DNA of 64,000 bases from Paramacrobiotus metropolitanus (Eukaryota; Tardigrada; Eutardigrada; Parachela; Macrobiotidae): positions 62,001 through 126,000 of the forward strand of contig NW_026570239.1 in the NCBI RefSeq assembly GCF_019649055.1. Direction: 5' to 3'. Within the stretch, counting starts at the first letter, position 1. Each line of letters starts with the position of its first letter. A model generated the notes under the pieces. It did no database searches and had not been told where the DNA came from. It was given only the letters and a program-made list of their open reading frames with translations. The translations under genes and the position numbers were made by a program. This document shows, in pieces, positions 32,761 to 44,210 of this stretch.

Positions 32761-33594
32761 CTAATCGACTGAGTACTATGGCGTGATCGCCTCAAGCAAG
32801 TCTGATGCGCTGATGTTAATTGCTCGTCTTACCGAATTGTTCGTCCGCATCCCCATATTTTCTCTAGCCATACTCTCTACATTAAATCAAAATAGGCAAA
32901 ATAAACCTATGCGAAACACATTGGGTTTCAGAAAATATAATTTATTTAATTCAAAAGAAATGGCATAGTGAATGGCACCAAATTCGTGTACATGCAGTAA
33001 AACTTTCGCTTTTGCGCCCTTCTAAGCACTTCTGACTTTTGTTTTATGGCATTGAGTGGCCAAATGATTTGTTTACATTGGTGAAAACTGAAGATCGTTT
33101 GAATGTGCATCTCCCAGTGCACACAACTCGCCAAGGATAGCGTCCAGATCGACATCCTCCACAGAATCGGCAAACGCGCGGGCGGTTGGGATGATACTGC
33201 TCTATGAAACTGCGAAAAGTTTTAGATGGACCGATCTTCCAATTTTGCATGAACACGCAAAGCGAAAACGAAACAGAACTATGCAGTTTCGAAGCACCGG
33301 AATTTGCGAGTACGTTTTTTTCGTGATGGCTATTGCTGTTATCTCTAGATGTGCCCGGTGGATGAGTGCAGGATGACCCATTTACCAGTTACCTGTTTTG
33401 ACTATCCATAGCGGCAAAGATTTCAAAATTTCTTACCCGCTGCACAATTATAAAAAATAAAATTTTAAACCCGGTATCTTGCAATTGCGATGTGGTATGA
33501 CTCAAAGTGACTATTAGTTATTGTGATTAGTTGAAAGAATTTATTTTAGTTATGCATACCGCATACATTCATCCCCAAATATGCGTACAATATT
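32761..33594. other. Intergenic with one short coding-like fragment
   Basis: Apart from the 42-codon fragment at 33073-33201, nothing recognisable. The 3' part becomes A-rich before the tandem array. Confidence 0.4.
33073..33201 (-). pseudogene. Short acidic fragment, possibly MRL (RIAM/lamellipodin) N-terminal
   Basis: A minus-strand frame reads ARAFADSVEDVDLDAILGEL followed by CALGDAHSND and stops at 33073. The DLDxxLxxL core recalls the N-terminal acidic helix of MRL adaptor proteins, but the stretch is too short to be sure, and no Ras-association or PH domain lies nearby. A chance frame is possible. Confidence 0.15.
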
Positions 33595-33599
33595 TGAAC

Positions 33600-34712
33600 A
33601 ATATACAATAATTATACAGAAATAACAATATACAGAATTGTACAGAAATAATACAGACAAAAACAACATACAGAAATAACAATATACAGAAGAATTATTT
33701 GATTATACAGAAATAACAATATACAGAATAAATATATAATTGTACAGAAATAACAATATACAGAATTTTGAAAAATATACAGAAAATAGAAATAAAGGGC
33801 GTAGTGCAGCAATTTGCTACTTCAAAGGATGACGGATACCTCTCGCGTTAACACGAACAGGTCGATATTATATTAAAGATACCCATGAGCTCGAATCTAT
33901 TGATGACACGGTAACGCTCGCAGTGGCCGTGGCCAGATTTATACAGAAATAACAGAAACAGAAATACAGAAATAACAATATACAGAATAAATATATAATT
34001 GTACAGAAATAACAATATACAGAATTTTGAAAATATACAGAAAATAGAAATAAAGGGCGTAGTGCAGCAATTTGCTACTTCAAAGGATGACGGATACCTC
34101 TCGCGTTAACACGAACAGGTCGATATTATATTAAAGATACCCATGAGCTCGAATCTATTGATGACACGGTAACGCTCGCAGTGGCCGTGGCCAGATTTAT
34201 ACAGAAATAGAAACAGAAATACAGAAATAACAATATACAGAATAAATATATAATTGTACAGAAATAACAATATACAGAATTTTGAAAATATACAGAAAAT
34301 AGAAATAAAGGGCGTAGTGCAGCAATTTGCTACTTCAAAGGATGACGGATACCTCTCGCGTTAACACGAACAGGTCGATATTATATTAAAGATACCCATG
34401 AGCTCGAATCTATTGATGACACGGTAACGCTCGCAGTGGCCGTGGCCAGATTTATACAGAAATAACAGAAACAGAAATACAGAAATAACAATATACAGAA
34501 TAAATATATAATTGTACAGAAATAACAATATACAGAATTTTGAAAAATATACAGAAAATAGAAATAAAGGGCGTAGTGCAGCAATTTGCTACTTCAAAGG
34601 ATGACGGATACCTCTCGCGTTAACACGAACAGGTCGATATTATATTAAAGATACCCATGAGCTCGAATCTATTGATGACACGGTAACGCTCGCAGTGGCC
34701 GTGGCCAGATTT
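33600..34712. repeat. Tandem array, four copies of about 257 bp
   Basis: Four near-identical units (spacing 258, 255 and 259 bp between equivalent points at 33797, 34055, 34310 and 34569). Each joins an A-rich stretch of ACAGAAATAACAATATACAG motifs to a unique part of about 145 bp that starts GGGCGTAGTGCAGCAATTTG and ends GTGGCCGTGGCCAGATTTA. Read on the minus strand, the unique part resembles a tRNA-derived SINE head (CACTGCGAGCGTTACCG, then ATTCGAGC as a weak B box) with a microsatellite-like tail. Near-identity implies recent amplification. Confidence 0.85.
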
Positions 34713-35102
34713 ACTGTACAAAGCAACCGACTATCGGGTATTGTACTTTCACTGCTTTGGAAAGCGGCACGATCAACTGAATGAGACTGAAAGAAAACGC
34801 TTATAACACGCGGCGGACGCTGCCCATGCGGCCATGCCTGACGCTGCTGTGTATCGATGTGTGCACCGTATCGATTTTCTTGCCAGTATCAATATTACTG
34901 GCAGTGCTGATTTTCAGTCGTTGTTCCTTTATCCATTCTTCTCAGAACACATCACATACTGCGATAATTTCCATGTTAGCAAAATAATATTTACATCTTC
35001 CCTCAATTAATGAACATCACGTGCTGTTGGAAGTGCAGTAGGATCATCACCAGACTTCTATGGTTATATTTTAATACGAAACTGTAATCCTGAAATTTAG
35101 CC
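34713..35102. other. 5' flank of the YPEL5-like gene
   Basis: No recognisable gene. The last bases before the start (TTTAGCCATGG) give a strong Kozak-like context for the ATG at 35103. Confidence 0.4.
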
Positions 35103-35498
35103 ATGGGTGTTGTACATCTCGCGGAGCCTCAGTACACCACCGAGCATAACCCCAACAAAGTCTTCGCATGTGCCAGCTGCGACACGGTTCTGACGCAGCA
35201 CAATCTGTTGCGGAGCCGCCAGTTTATCGGCAGCACCGGGGCGGCCATCTTATTCCGTCGCGCCATCAACGTCAACTTTTCGGAGGCCACCGAACGGCAA
35301 TTCCTCACGGGCCAGTACATGGCCAAAGATGTCACGTGCAGCCGCTGCGCGGGGCGGTTGGGCTGGTACTACGAGCGTTCCTTCGATCCCCATTTTGCCT
35401 TTAAAGAGACGCAGGTTGTGCTGGAGGTGAAATTGATCAAGGAACGCGATGGTACCGCCACGGAACTGGCGGCGTTCCACGGAAATGCAGAGGACTAA
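35103..35498 (+). CDS. YPEL5: Yippee-like zinc-binding protein, closest to YPEL5
   Basis: A single exon of 131 residues. It fits the full yippee consensus: zinc ligands C23/C26 and C79/C82 (CASC and CSRC), with G46, L50, N56, G70, GWYY at 87-90, K101 and E108 at the expected spacing. The C-terminal LIKERDG and TGQYMAKDVTCSRC resemble YPEL5 more than YPEL1-4. In vertebrates YPEL5 associates with the CTLH/GID ubiquitin ligase and with centrosomes and spindle; the same role here is inference. The ATG has an excellent context (GCCATGG). No introns, no neighbours of related function. The tail of about 20 residues after RDG is variable in the family. Confidence 0.95.
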   Translation: MGVVHLAEPQYTTEHNPNKVFACASCDTVLTQHNLLRSRQFIGSTGAAILFRRAINVNFSEATERQFLTGQYMAKDVTCSRCAGRLGWYYERSFDPHFAFKETQVVLEVKLIKERDGTATELAAFHGNAED

Positions 35499-35529
35499 AT
35501 GCCGAATTGCTGGAAATAATATCCAACTA

Positions 35530-36043
35530 CAGTGAAACTCCTCTTAACATTCACCTTCCTATAACATTCACCCCTATACTGCATGCATGAGGCTGAGAAC
35601 CAAACTGTCCGGTAGACTACAACACAGGGGCAGTTCTCTGTATAACATTCACCCCTTTACAGCTATAACATACACCTTTTATGGAACCGGTAACAGTTTT
35701 ACCGGCTTATTCAACCCCTGCGTAACATACGGTTGGCTAGTCTGGTAAAAAAAACCATTTCGATGTCTCTAAAAGAAAGTTCCGGCTTCTGTTTTTAATC
35801 TGTTTAGTACCGGATCTTCCAACTCCAGACATACAAAAGGGCAGCAAAACCAACATTCGCACCGAATAATGTCCATACTCCGATATTTTGTTAATGTTTT
35901 GGTTAAGTAACACCCTCCGGGGGCTGTGCCCTGAGCCCCTGAGGGCAGTGCCCCTGGGGGCAGTGCTTCTGTATAACATACACCCCTCTGTAACATTCAG
36001 AAAGCCTGGAACGGAGGGTGTATGTTGTAGAGAAGTTTCACTG
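35530..36043. mobile_element. pogo-type MITE, 514 bp, TA target
   Basis: The ends read CAGTGAAACTCCTCTTAACA and, inverted, CAGTGAAACTTCTCTACAAC. TA borders both sides (35528-35529 and 36044-36045). Internal direct copies of TATAACATTCACCCC, plus CCCCTGGGGGCAGTGC segments. No transposase. TIR sequence and TA duplication fit the pogo/Tigger branch of Tc1/mariner. Confidence 0.82.
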
Positions 36044-36045
36044 TA

Positions 36046-37119
36046 TACGGGAATAAAAAATTATGCTTATGAATCTGTGTCACCGCGATGGCATTTTCCT
36101 GTTATCTGGCGACCACTGCCTACCAAAAAATCGGGTCGTTCAAATGTATTGATTCGAGAATATGATGCGCGTACTTGTACTGACTTCTGCTCCTTCGCAA
36201 TAATTTTCGTTTTCGTAAATTTCTTGTAACTTATCCTTTGTATTTCTAGATCGTTGTTTTCTCAGCATGGTTTGGTAGGTGTGAAAATACATTCGCTGTC
36301 ATTCGTTAAAAATACATTTGTTGAATTCGTTGTCGTTACATTTTTGCAATTTGCTTTTATTAGGAACTGAGCTTGTTTAAATTTAGGTTCTATTTTTGCA
36401 GTTCATTATTTCCTAACATTTTGGTAGAATGCCGGCATATGAACAAATCAATAATTACATCGTAAAATGCGTAAATGCTATGCGTACATGGAAAAGATTG
36501 CAGGGGAACAGAAGAATGCATCTGTATGCATCTACAATCTGCGCAGAAATTTGTATCGGTGTGGTATGTTGAAAAGAGGGAACGACAAAATTAATGAAAG
36601 TTAACAAAAGTACTCCAGTATTTTTTAAATATTTATTAAATTATTATTGGTTCGAATTTTTTTCGGATTTATTGATGCATTTATGGAATTTTTGCAAACA
36701 CTTTTATAATTATAACTAATAACAGTAAAGGATTTTTGCAGCTCGACGAATCTGAACAGCACACAGGCGCAGAAATTTCGCCGCCAATACCTATAGTACA
36801 TTTCGTTGTTGTTCCATTTCTGCAATTTTTTTTTCTCGGGCATTCGTCAGCAAAATCATAAAACGAGCCTATTGGAATTTAGGTTTTTATTTTTAACAAT
36901 TCAAACGGCATATCTACAGTAACTCAGCGCGAGTACTTACGCAAATTAAAATGCATAGTTTTTCAGAATACGCCAAAATTTGTGTCATGCGTAATGCATA
37001 ATAATAAAATTATTATTATATATGTGATAATATTGTGATTGTACTCGTATTATGTGGTACATGCACAATAATATTAATATTGTGCATACGTATGCCGGTA
37101 TGCGGATTTACTGTGGCAT
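36046..37119. other. Intergenic, no gene seen
   Basis: AT-rich, short frames. An AT-rich near-palindrome (ATGCACAATAATATTAATAT and inverse) lies around 37060-37087. Confidence 0.4.
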
Positions 37120-37125
37120 TTTATT
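37120..37125 (-). terminator. Polyadenylation signal of the F-box gene
   Basis: AATAAA on the minus strand, about 20 nt past the stop codon at 37146. Its position is plausible for the F-box transcript. Confidence 0.6.
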
Positions 37126-37145
37126 TTTCGTGAGAGACATTCATT

Positions 37146-39187
37146 TTACAAGTCGGCATCAAACAAAAAGGACAGCGACTGCAATACAAATAACGTTAGC
37201 CGATTGAAGCGAGGTACGAATTCCGGTAATTCCCGGTCGGCGATGTCGACTTCAAAGGCTCCAGGTCGAGGATCGTCGTGCTGATACTCCCATATAACCT
37301 GGAATAGCAGTAACATAAGACAAAAATGAGCAGTTATAGTTCTTACTAAAGCTCTTACAGTTTCCACAAAGTTCATTCCGGAATGCAAGACGGCCCTTTT
37401 TTTAAGAAAATAGCGCTGCACCATCAGCTGCACGTGCTGCACTTCCTCCTGGGAAAAATCGGGAATCTGCGACTCGAGGAGATCATAAAACTTCCCTTCA
37501 TATTCCCGGTGATTCTGTGTCAAATCAAGTTGTCCTTTGAGCTCTAGAACCCACTTATCTAAAACATCGTTATCCACGTAATAATCATCCGGGAACAGCC
37601 GCACCGGGATTCGGTCAAAAACAACAGTGTCGCAAGACGCACTTAGTACTCTCGCGGATTTGATAAAAACGTTATGGAAACATCCGCTAAAAGAATCATT
37701 GTATAGTGTTAGATCAAACAGCACGACGCGCTTGAACAGCGGTTGTTGCAGGACTGTGGACATCGTTTCCAGTGCACCGGCTACCATGTAAAATAAATCC
37801 ATTTTGTACTCTACCGTCAGTGTGAAAGACAGAATTAGCGTCTCCATTCGCGAACTCCAGCATTTATTTAAGCAGATGGCGACTTTTCGTACATAATCAG
37901 TATCTTTGGGATGCCGCGGTTCATCGATGCGAATCCAGATTGATTTCGGCCGGAAGGTCGCGCACAGTGGCAGTAAACTGTTCCACAAGCAGCATACACG
38001 ACGGATGCGAATCTGCTCATAAAGATCCAGGAAAGCAAAGATACGGCTTAGAAGTTCGTTCGGGAGTGTGTTCATGACGTTATTAAGCTGTACATTGTCG
38101 GTTTTCTTGACTTTCTCGTCGGGTTGCCTCGCAATGGCTTCGGTAGAATGTTTCCTCTTTCCGAACGCCACGAGATCGTTAACAAATTCGTCCTAAGAAT
38201 AAGTACAGTAACACGAAACCACATTGTGGGAGCAAAAAGTGAAATTTAGCCAGCCGGAATTCGGCTCCAAAAATTTGATAATATACAGTACCAGCAAGAG
38301 CTCTTTTAATACACAATGCGCATAAACTGGTTCGCGAAAAGAAATCCTTTTTTCGGCAATCCGATTTTTACAATAACTCTAAATTGTGAGCAGTTTGTTA
38401 TAAGACGCCGACCAGATTAACAAAAATTCAATTTTACATGCAAAGCTACTCCCTGCGGTGTATTTTACATACCAATTACCATGGTGCTCCTGTTATTTTA
38501 AAACTGACTTAGTACATACGCGCGCATTTGGTTACACGCTTGACTGAGCTTGTTACTTACCGTTTTCAAAAGATCTTTCTTGATTTGTGCCATCCATGAC
38601 GCTGTGGCAATGCATACCAACTCTCCATCCACAATCTCCTTAGCAGCAATCCCGTGGTCGTGATACCCGCCCACTTCGTTAAATTTTTGTAAGATCTCCC
38701 GTGAAAACGACTGTCCCCAAGCTTCCGGTATGGTATAGGAGAGTTTGACGAAATTGTCGCCGCCCTGGAAGGGGATGCGCGGATAATTCGTGCAGCGAAT
38801 ATGATGGCGTGGCACGACAAGGGTCTGCTGCACTCTCTGCATCTCCACACGCACCACGCCAAAAGCGCAAAGATAGACGGCCAAGAGTTCGTCCGGATAC
38901 CAAATCCATGCTGCATTTTCTTCCAGCTGTAGTAATACGAAGATGCGAGCTGGTGGATCAAAATAGGATTCTCTCGGGCGGTACTCAGTGTGCAGCTGGT
39001 CGCGATCGTCACACTGGAAAACCGTGGTACAAGAAAATAGCTGATTGGTGCCTGTCCAGTTGACATCCGTTTCAACGAGGGCATTGTCGTCGCAAATATC
39101 AATTAATTTGCCATGGTACACCACTCCATTTTGCACGTTAATTTCCACCGCGAATGGCCCGAGGGGGGAATAATTCGGAAATGGCAT
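37146..39187 (-). CDS. F-box protein with N-terminal Tudor/Agenet-like region
   Basis: Three phase-0 exons: 39187-38561, 38192-37359 and 37298-37146, giving 537 residues. Donors are GTAAGTAAC and GTAAGAGC. The last intron is only 60 bp and lacks a stop, so the frame reads through it. Exon 2 has no ATG at its start, which supports joining it to exon 1. Residues 1-209 contain two short beta-barrel-like segments (NGVVYHGKLIDICDDNALVE and AAWIWYPDELLAVY) typical of Tudor/Agenet folds. The F-box lies at about 250-285 (LPNELLSRIFAFLDLYEQIR, then RVCCLWNSLL). No LRR or WD repeats follow. It probably recruits a substrate to an SCF (Skp1-Cullin-F-box) ubiquitin ligase; the substrate is unknown. Confidence 0.85.
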
Positions 39188-42100
39188 TTTTTTCTCATTT
39201 TCTGTCGAATTCAGTGCACGACGGAGCTGTTAGCATCGCTGTGAATCGCTGATTACACGGTTTGTAATTCAGGTACGCTGTGCATTCTGCATTTTAGAAT
39301 AACGTGTATTGTACACCGTGCAAGGTATTTGTATATCGTTAGCCTCGATAGAGAGGTATACTGGTGCCGCGATCAAAGCGCCGGCAAGCTGGTGTTGAAA
39401 TAACGCCGTTATCAGCAAAACAGCACGTGCCCGCATTAACGTGTACATGAACACTTTGATCAGATACTCTTGTATGGTAAGTATTACGAGTAAGTAGTGC
39501 ATAGTTTCGCGTAAGTAGTGCAGTTGTAAGTATTACTGTTCATAATTTTTACATCAGAACACGGAAAAGCGATCATGATAAAATGTGGTATCTTTTTGGC
39601 GGCAGAAAACATCCACAAGTTTTCTATAAAAGTAGATTTTTACTGAATACCCAGCCCCATCAGACAACGGAAATATGCGGACTAATCACGCAGAACAGTT
39701 TTGTCTTGCTGTTCTCATGAAAGAGGCCGCGTTCCCGCGCTTGACCTCGGTGCTAATCCGCTGGCGCTTATACTCCGTCACCCGTATCTCGCCTGTTTTC
39801 TAACGTGTCATCTTCCCGACTTCGGTGACCAAGTCATTTTAAAATACGAACAGATTGATATAGGTCAATAGCCGGCCAACTAAATAACGGCATACTAGCT
39901 CGGAAATCACATATCTGTGTACATAAAAATTAATATCCTTACTTTTCTGCTTGTCCTCTTTTATGAATAATTAAGCTAAGTTTTAAATATTCCATGTTTT
40001 CCGAAAACAAGATCAGATCATAAAACTAAGTTTGATATTCTTCCTCGACTGTATACATCGTTTCGAATTGCCGTTGTTATGTTACGAACCATTATTACGG
40101 TACAAGGGTACATGCAGTATTACTAATATTGTGAGCTACGCCTGTTTTGAAATCGATAATGGTATTGCAGTGGCACAGCATTGTGGGCGTGGCCCTTTTG
40201 GCATCAGCTTGCTATTTGATCAATAGACCGAACGTGCTTACCACATTGTTTTTAACAGTCCCGCTGCGGGAACGGCGATGTTGTGGATAGCAGGATGTGG
40301 AAGAACTGTGCAGTGTTAATATGTATGCATGTACTGTGCAGTTTCAGCGGCTCATGCCACAATTGAATGCCAGTCAAACCGAAGTTAATTCATTCCACTT
40401 TCCACATAAATCCTGCATCAACCAAGCATTCCAATCCAACGGATTGCGAATTGATCCATCTTCACAGGAATCTGGTCTGTTGGTGGTATCTGATGCACCA
40501 ATCGTTCCGTCGTCTTCAGAATGAATAATTTATCTGATGCCATTAGCAGTCAAATTACGCAAAAGCAGACCGCGAGAAACTTACACATGTACCGCCCGCT
40601 CACCATTTGTTGGCGCGACAGCCGGAAAGAAGTGCATATTCTCTTACATTCCGTTGACTTTAGGGATGTGTCTACAAAACGTCGGATCTAAAATTATTTG
40701 ACACAGTTAACAATTAAAATCTCTTGTGCATTCTTAGACGATACAGCATAACGTTTGCAGATACAAGACCTTCGTTGTATCCTGGCTTTTTGTATTTATT
40801 CCGGGAAAGCTTTGGGCAACCTCTTTGCCCAAAAGTACCAGATTGTTCGCTACGTCCGAAGCCGTTTCCCCCCAAAACATCATGGGATTTTGCTGTAAAA
40901 TCAGCTGCCTGATGCCACACACCATGCGCCACGTGCCCGACCATTCCGGGTGGAAGCTTTACAAAAATTTTCTCAGCAAAAACCCCAGAGTAATGAATGC
41001 ATTTAATCCACAGTTGTACACGGCACTAAGAGCCACTTTAACTGTTGTACCACTGTTGATTTTACCATTAATTGTTACTTCCACAGTTTTGCTTTCAGCT
41101 CTGCTGGTCATAATTATTATTTTCATATACGTAAATTCACGGAAATGCCCCAATGATATTCTTAACAGACAGAGCGGGCTCGGAATCCGCGGATCAGTTT
41201 GCAATAGGCGCACAGTATTACAGTATTAGAGTACAGTCCTGTACTTGCACGGATTTTAATAATTTTTAAACTTTACAAGTATGCTTCCCGATCGCCAATC
41301 ATTCGAGTCCTGATTTTGTAGCACCACCTATACCCGGAATGACTACTAGATATACAAGGTTACAAGAATAATTGCAAAGTTGTTGAATAATCGAAGTTTT
41401 TGATGAATCAATCTGGATGGATTGCATTTAATGATATGATCGCTAATCAGAGATTAAAATAGTAGAAATTTAATAATATACACTCCCCCTACACCCCCAG
41501 GGGGCTGCCCCTGGATCCTCGGGGGCACTGGGTGGGGTTAGTTCAATTTCTTATTAAGCAGTTATGGATAAAGAATATTTTCGCGCGAAGCCGACGAGCT
41601 ATTTTCCTGAAAGACGCATGAAATACTATTTTGCTGGAGTTTTAATTTGTGCCGAGTTCCACTTTACTGACGGCACTAAAAGATCGAGTACATCATATCT
41701 TGAACATCGTGTAATACACGTACATAAATGTGTAGGTCAATACCGATACTCGTAAAATGAACCGGTTATTGCTGTTAAAGAAGGTTGTTTTAAATTGGAT
41801 TTATGCCGAAAGTAAAGAAAACCTGACCCATGTTCTAAATTTAAATGTTTTAAATTTAAAGTAGGACCATCGCGAATTATTATTGGTGAGAGGAATTTTT
41901 AGGGAATATTTAGTGCGCGACCACTGTATCCAAGTGTGACGCTTAATATGTAATACCAATTTCGCGCGGAGCGCGAAGCCAGCGCATTGTTTTCATGATC
42001 ATAGTTTTGGTTGTGCCATCCATCTCGTTAAGGCATTGAAATCGATTTATAGGAAAACTACAGCAGCATTGACAACTTTCCGCATGGTTGTGTTTCTTTC

Positions 42101-42990
42101 TCTCGGCTGCCTATTGTTCAAACAACCACTGTACACCGATCCCTTCAGTCAACATTTAAAGTAACGCTGCAACAAAAACCTGCACACTGTTTCCGGAAAT
42201 CCCGCTTTACCGCTGTCCGACTGCAGCGCTTTACCGACGTCCTGCCGCTGATTCAGCATTTTTGCATCAGCACACGATTCCAGTTGAAAATTTTTGAAAA
42301 CAGCAAATATGACTGCTTATTTCTAGACATGCGCAGATTGTGTTAAGCACTCACGTTTTCTCCCAGCCTCATAACCAAAACTTTGTAAATATCCTATCAA
42401 CGCATCGCTCATTCCACATTATTATCGTTCTGCCACCGGGTTCGCGGTAACATTTGTGAAGATGCCAAGGAAGGACGCCAGAGGACAGCATAACTTCAAG
42501 GCGGATTACGCAAGCCAGCAGAAACCGCTCCATCCAGATGTTCAAAGGAAACTGGCCGACCACATCGATCACATACACCAGTGGGCGGCAATGGTCAATC
42601 GGCATACCGTACCATTACTCCTCCTGTTGATCACCAGGATTCCGGCAATGACCGTCACCGCTTTGAGGAATGACACATACGCATTTCCCAATGAGGTAAT
42701 GGCGGGAATTTTAGTGCTAGAGACCGCTAGCAACAAAACCTAGATCAGGTGATTTTTCTTGCGAATTAGAGGCAGTTTCGGGAAAACCTTTTCCCATTAG
42801 CAACTTTTACAAAATTTAGATTCAGTTTACACTTAGTTTTGTGCAGTCATGGCACGGTTCTCTATACCTTATACAGCCTTGAGCCTGCTGTAACCTTTCC
42901 ATATAAATTTCAAGGAAAATTACCGGTGACACTGGTAAAGGACCCAACATCTTAATCTTACAAAAAAAAGATTAAGATGCTGGTGTCATC
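39188..42990. other. Intergenic with degenerate coding fragments
   Basis: No intact gene. A plus frame at 42462-42743 (MPRKDARGQHNFKADYASQQ) is open and polar, then hydrophobic, but has no supported partner exon. GC-rich CCCCCAGGGGGCTGCCCCTGG at 41496-41516 and TTCGCGCGGAGCGCGAAGCC at about 41961 resemble pieces of other elements here. At about 42105-42160 (+) the text LFKQPLYTDPFSQ echoes the fragment at 46.7 kb. Confidence 0.35.
40716..41140 (-). pseudogene. Decayed multi-helix membrane protein fragment
   Basis: Minus-strand frames include VKVALSAVYNCGLNAFITLG followed by a stop, then in another frame IRQLILQQNPMMFWGETASD. The first part is similar to KVALQQTVNCITLGFLEIPL on the minus strand at 46.7 kb. 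Both hint at the N-terminal helices of a fatty-acid-hydroxylase/sterol-desaturase type protein, but evidence is thin. Stops and frame changes mark it as a relic. Confidence 0.25.
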
Positions 42991-43497
42991 ATTGGGCCAG
43001 GTCAATTGCTTTTGGGTAACCATTGCGCATCGGGTAACGGAGAAGCGCGTAAAAATCTGTCCATGACTCAGCGAAAAAATTATCGTCCAATCGTAAGTCG
43101 AGTACGCTTCCGTGGCAAGAAAGAAATTGAACAACTGAAAAACCGAAGTGGAACCGAAAGTTTTATTTTTGATGCTTTAATGTGGTAATACGTCAAAAAA
43201 GTTTATTCTGAGTTTACGAGTGTGCATCTGGGTCGCTGGATGCACTTTTGGTTCAAACAAACAAAATTTTGTTCATCTGTGCAGGAGAGTACGAGTTACT
43301 CGTAGTTTGGGTAACGGTTGCGCTTCGATTCCGAAGCGCAACGGTTACACGCACGGGTAAGCTGAAAACCCATCCCAGAATTCTGGTTTACCAATCAAAT
43401 CGTTTACCTGCTTACGCGCCGTGACGTCATGTTTTTTTACCCGACTGCCGCTTACGCGTCTTAGGCGGCTTACACAGAGCAATTGACCTGGCCCATT
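42991..43497. mobile_element. MITE, 501 bp, TIR GGGCCAGGTCAATTGCT
   Basis: The element spans 42994-43494, with 17-bp perfect terminal inverted repeats. ATT flanks both ends (42991-42993 and 43495-43497), a possible 3-bp target duplication. A 17-bp hairpin with one mismatch and a 4-nt loop sits inside at 43311-43348 (GTAACGGTTGCGCTTCG arm). No transposase. Superfamily uncertain (PIF/Harbinger has 3-bp duplications but usually TWA). Confidence 0.75.
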
Positions 43498-43715
43498 GCT
43501 TGTTTACTAGTTGCTAGTCCCGGCTTGTGCTTCGGGACAGGTCAGAATAAGTTTCACAAAAGCCGGTAGTCCAAACTAAATTTTCGAGACGGGCTTCTGG
43601 ACTGTAAAAGAGTCAATAATAATGATTGGCTAAACATATTAAAGATCGTACAAAATCGTGAAAGGCATTTTCCTTTCAGAGTAACAAGAATTATTTTGTT
43701 TCACAGCTGGAAGTC

Positions 43716-44210
43716 ATGCGTTTTCGTAAACGAGCAATGTACCTGCTGTATACCGTTGGGATTCCCGTAATACTGTATTCTGCCGGTCCAATCGCAGCGC
43801 AGTACCGCGCCCGCCGGATTCTGCCGATGGCTGAGAAATTAATGCGGAATCCGCGGTCGTTCATCGACAATGCTACTGTACGGCAGCAGCTCACGGGTGC
43901 CTGTGCTGGACTGCTCCGCTGCCGTTTTCCGATTATTATCGTTCCCATCGTCATTTTCGTGATGGATTACGGACTGTGTGTGTATCTGGACAGAGATCCT
44001 TACGCCCAAATCATGCACAATCCGATTACCTGGTGGCAGAACTCTGGACTGCTTCTCTTCTGGGGTTGGTGGCTGATGTTGGCTTATCGCTTACAGACCG
44101 CTATTGAACTGACGCACACGTACTACGAAGTGCTGACCAACACCACGGTGGATCCCGCGATACGTGCACGTTTTCAGATGCGTATTGAAAATTTGGCGCG
44201 AAAGCCATAG
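43716..44210 (+). CDS. Unrecognised membrane protein (possible single exon or partial gene)
   Basis: A frame of 164 residues from ATG 43716. Hydrophobic segments occur near 8-27 (YLLYTVGIPVILYSAGPIAA), 71-92 (FPIIIVPIVIFVMDYGLCVY) and 105-125 (NSGLLLFWGWWLMLAYRLQT). The polar regions are arginine-rich and the tail ends ENLARKP. TTTCACAG lies 10 nt upstream of the ATG and could be a splice acceptor, which would make this an internal or last exon. No family recognised; the NPxxWW motif faintly recalls the relic at 40.8 kb. Amino-acid composition argues for a real coding region. Confidence 0.45.
   Translation: MRFRKRAMYLLYTVGIPVILYSAGPIAAQYRARRILPMAEKLMRNPRSFIDNATVRQQLTGACAGLLRCRFPIIIVPIVIFVMDYGLCVYLDRDPYAQIMHNPITWWQNSGLLLFWGWWLMLAYRLQTAIELTHTYYEVLTNTTVDPAIRARFQMRIENLARKP

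Noticed and set aside
33600-34712. CRISPR-like array
   Set aside because: Units are about 257 bp with no short-repeat/unique-spacer pattern, and the genome is eukaryotic. It is a tandem repeat.
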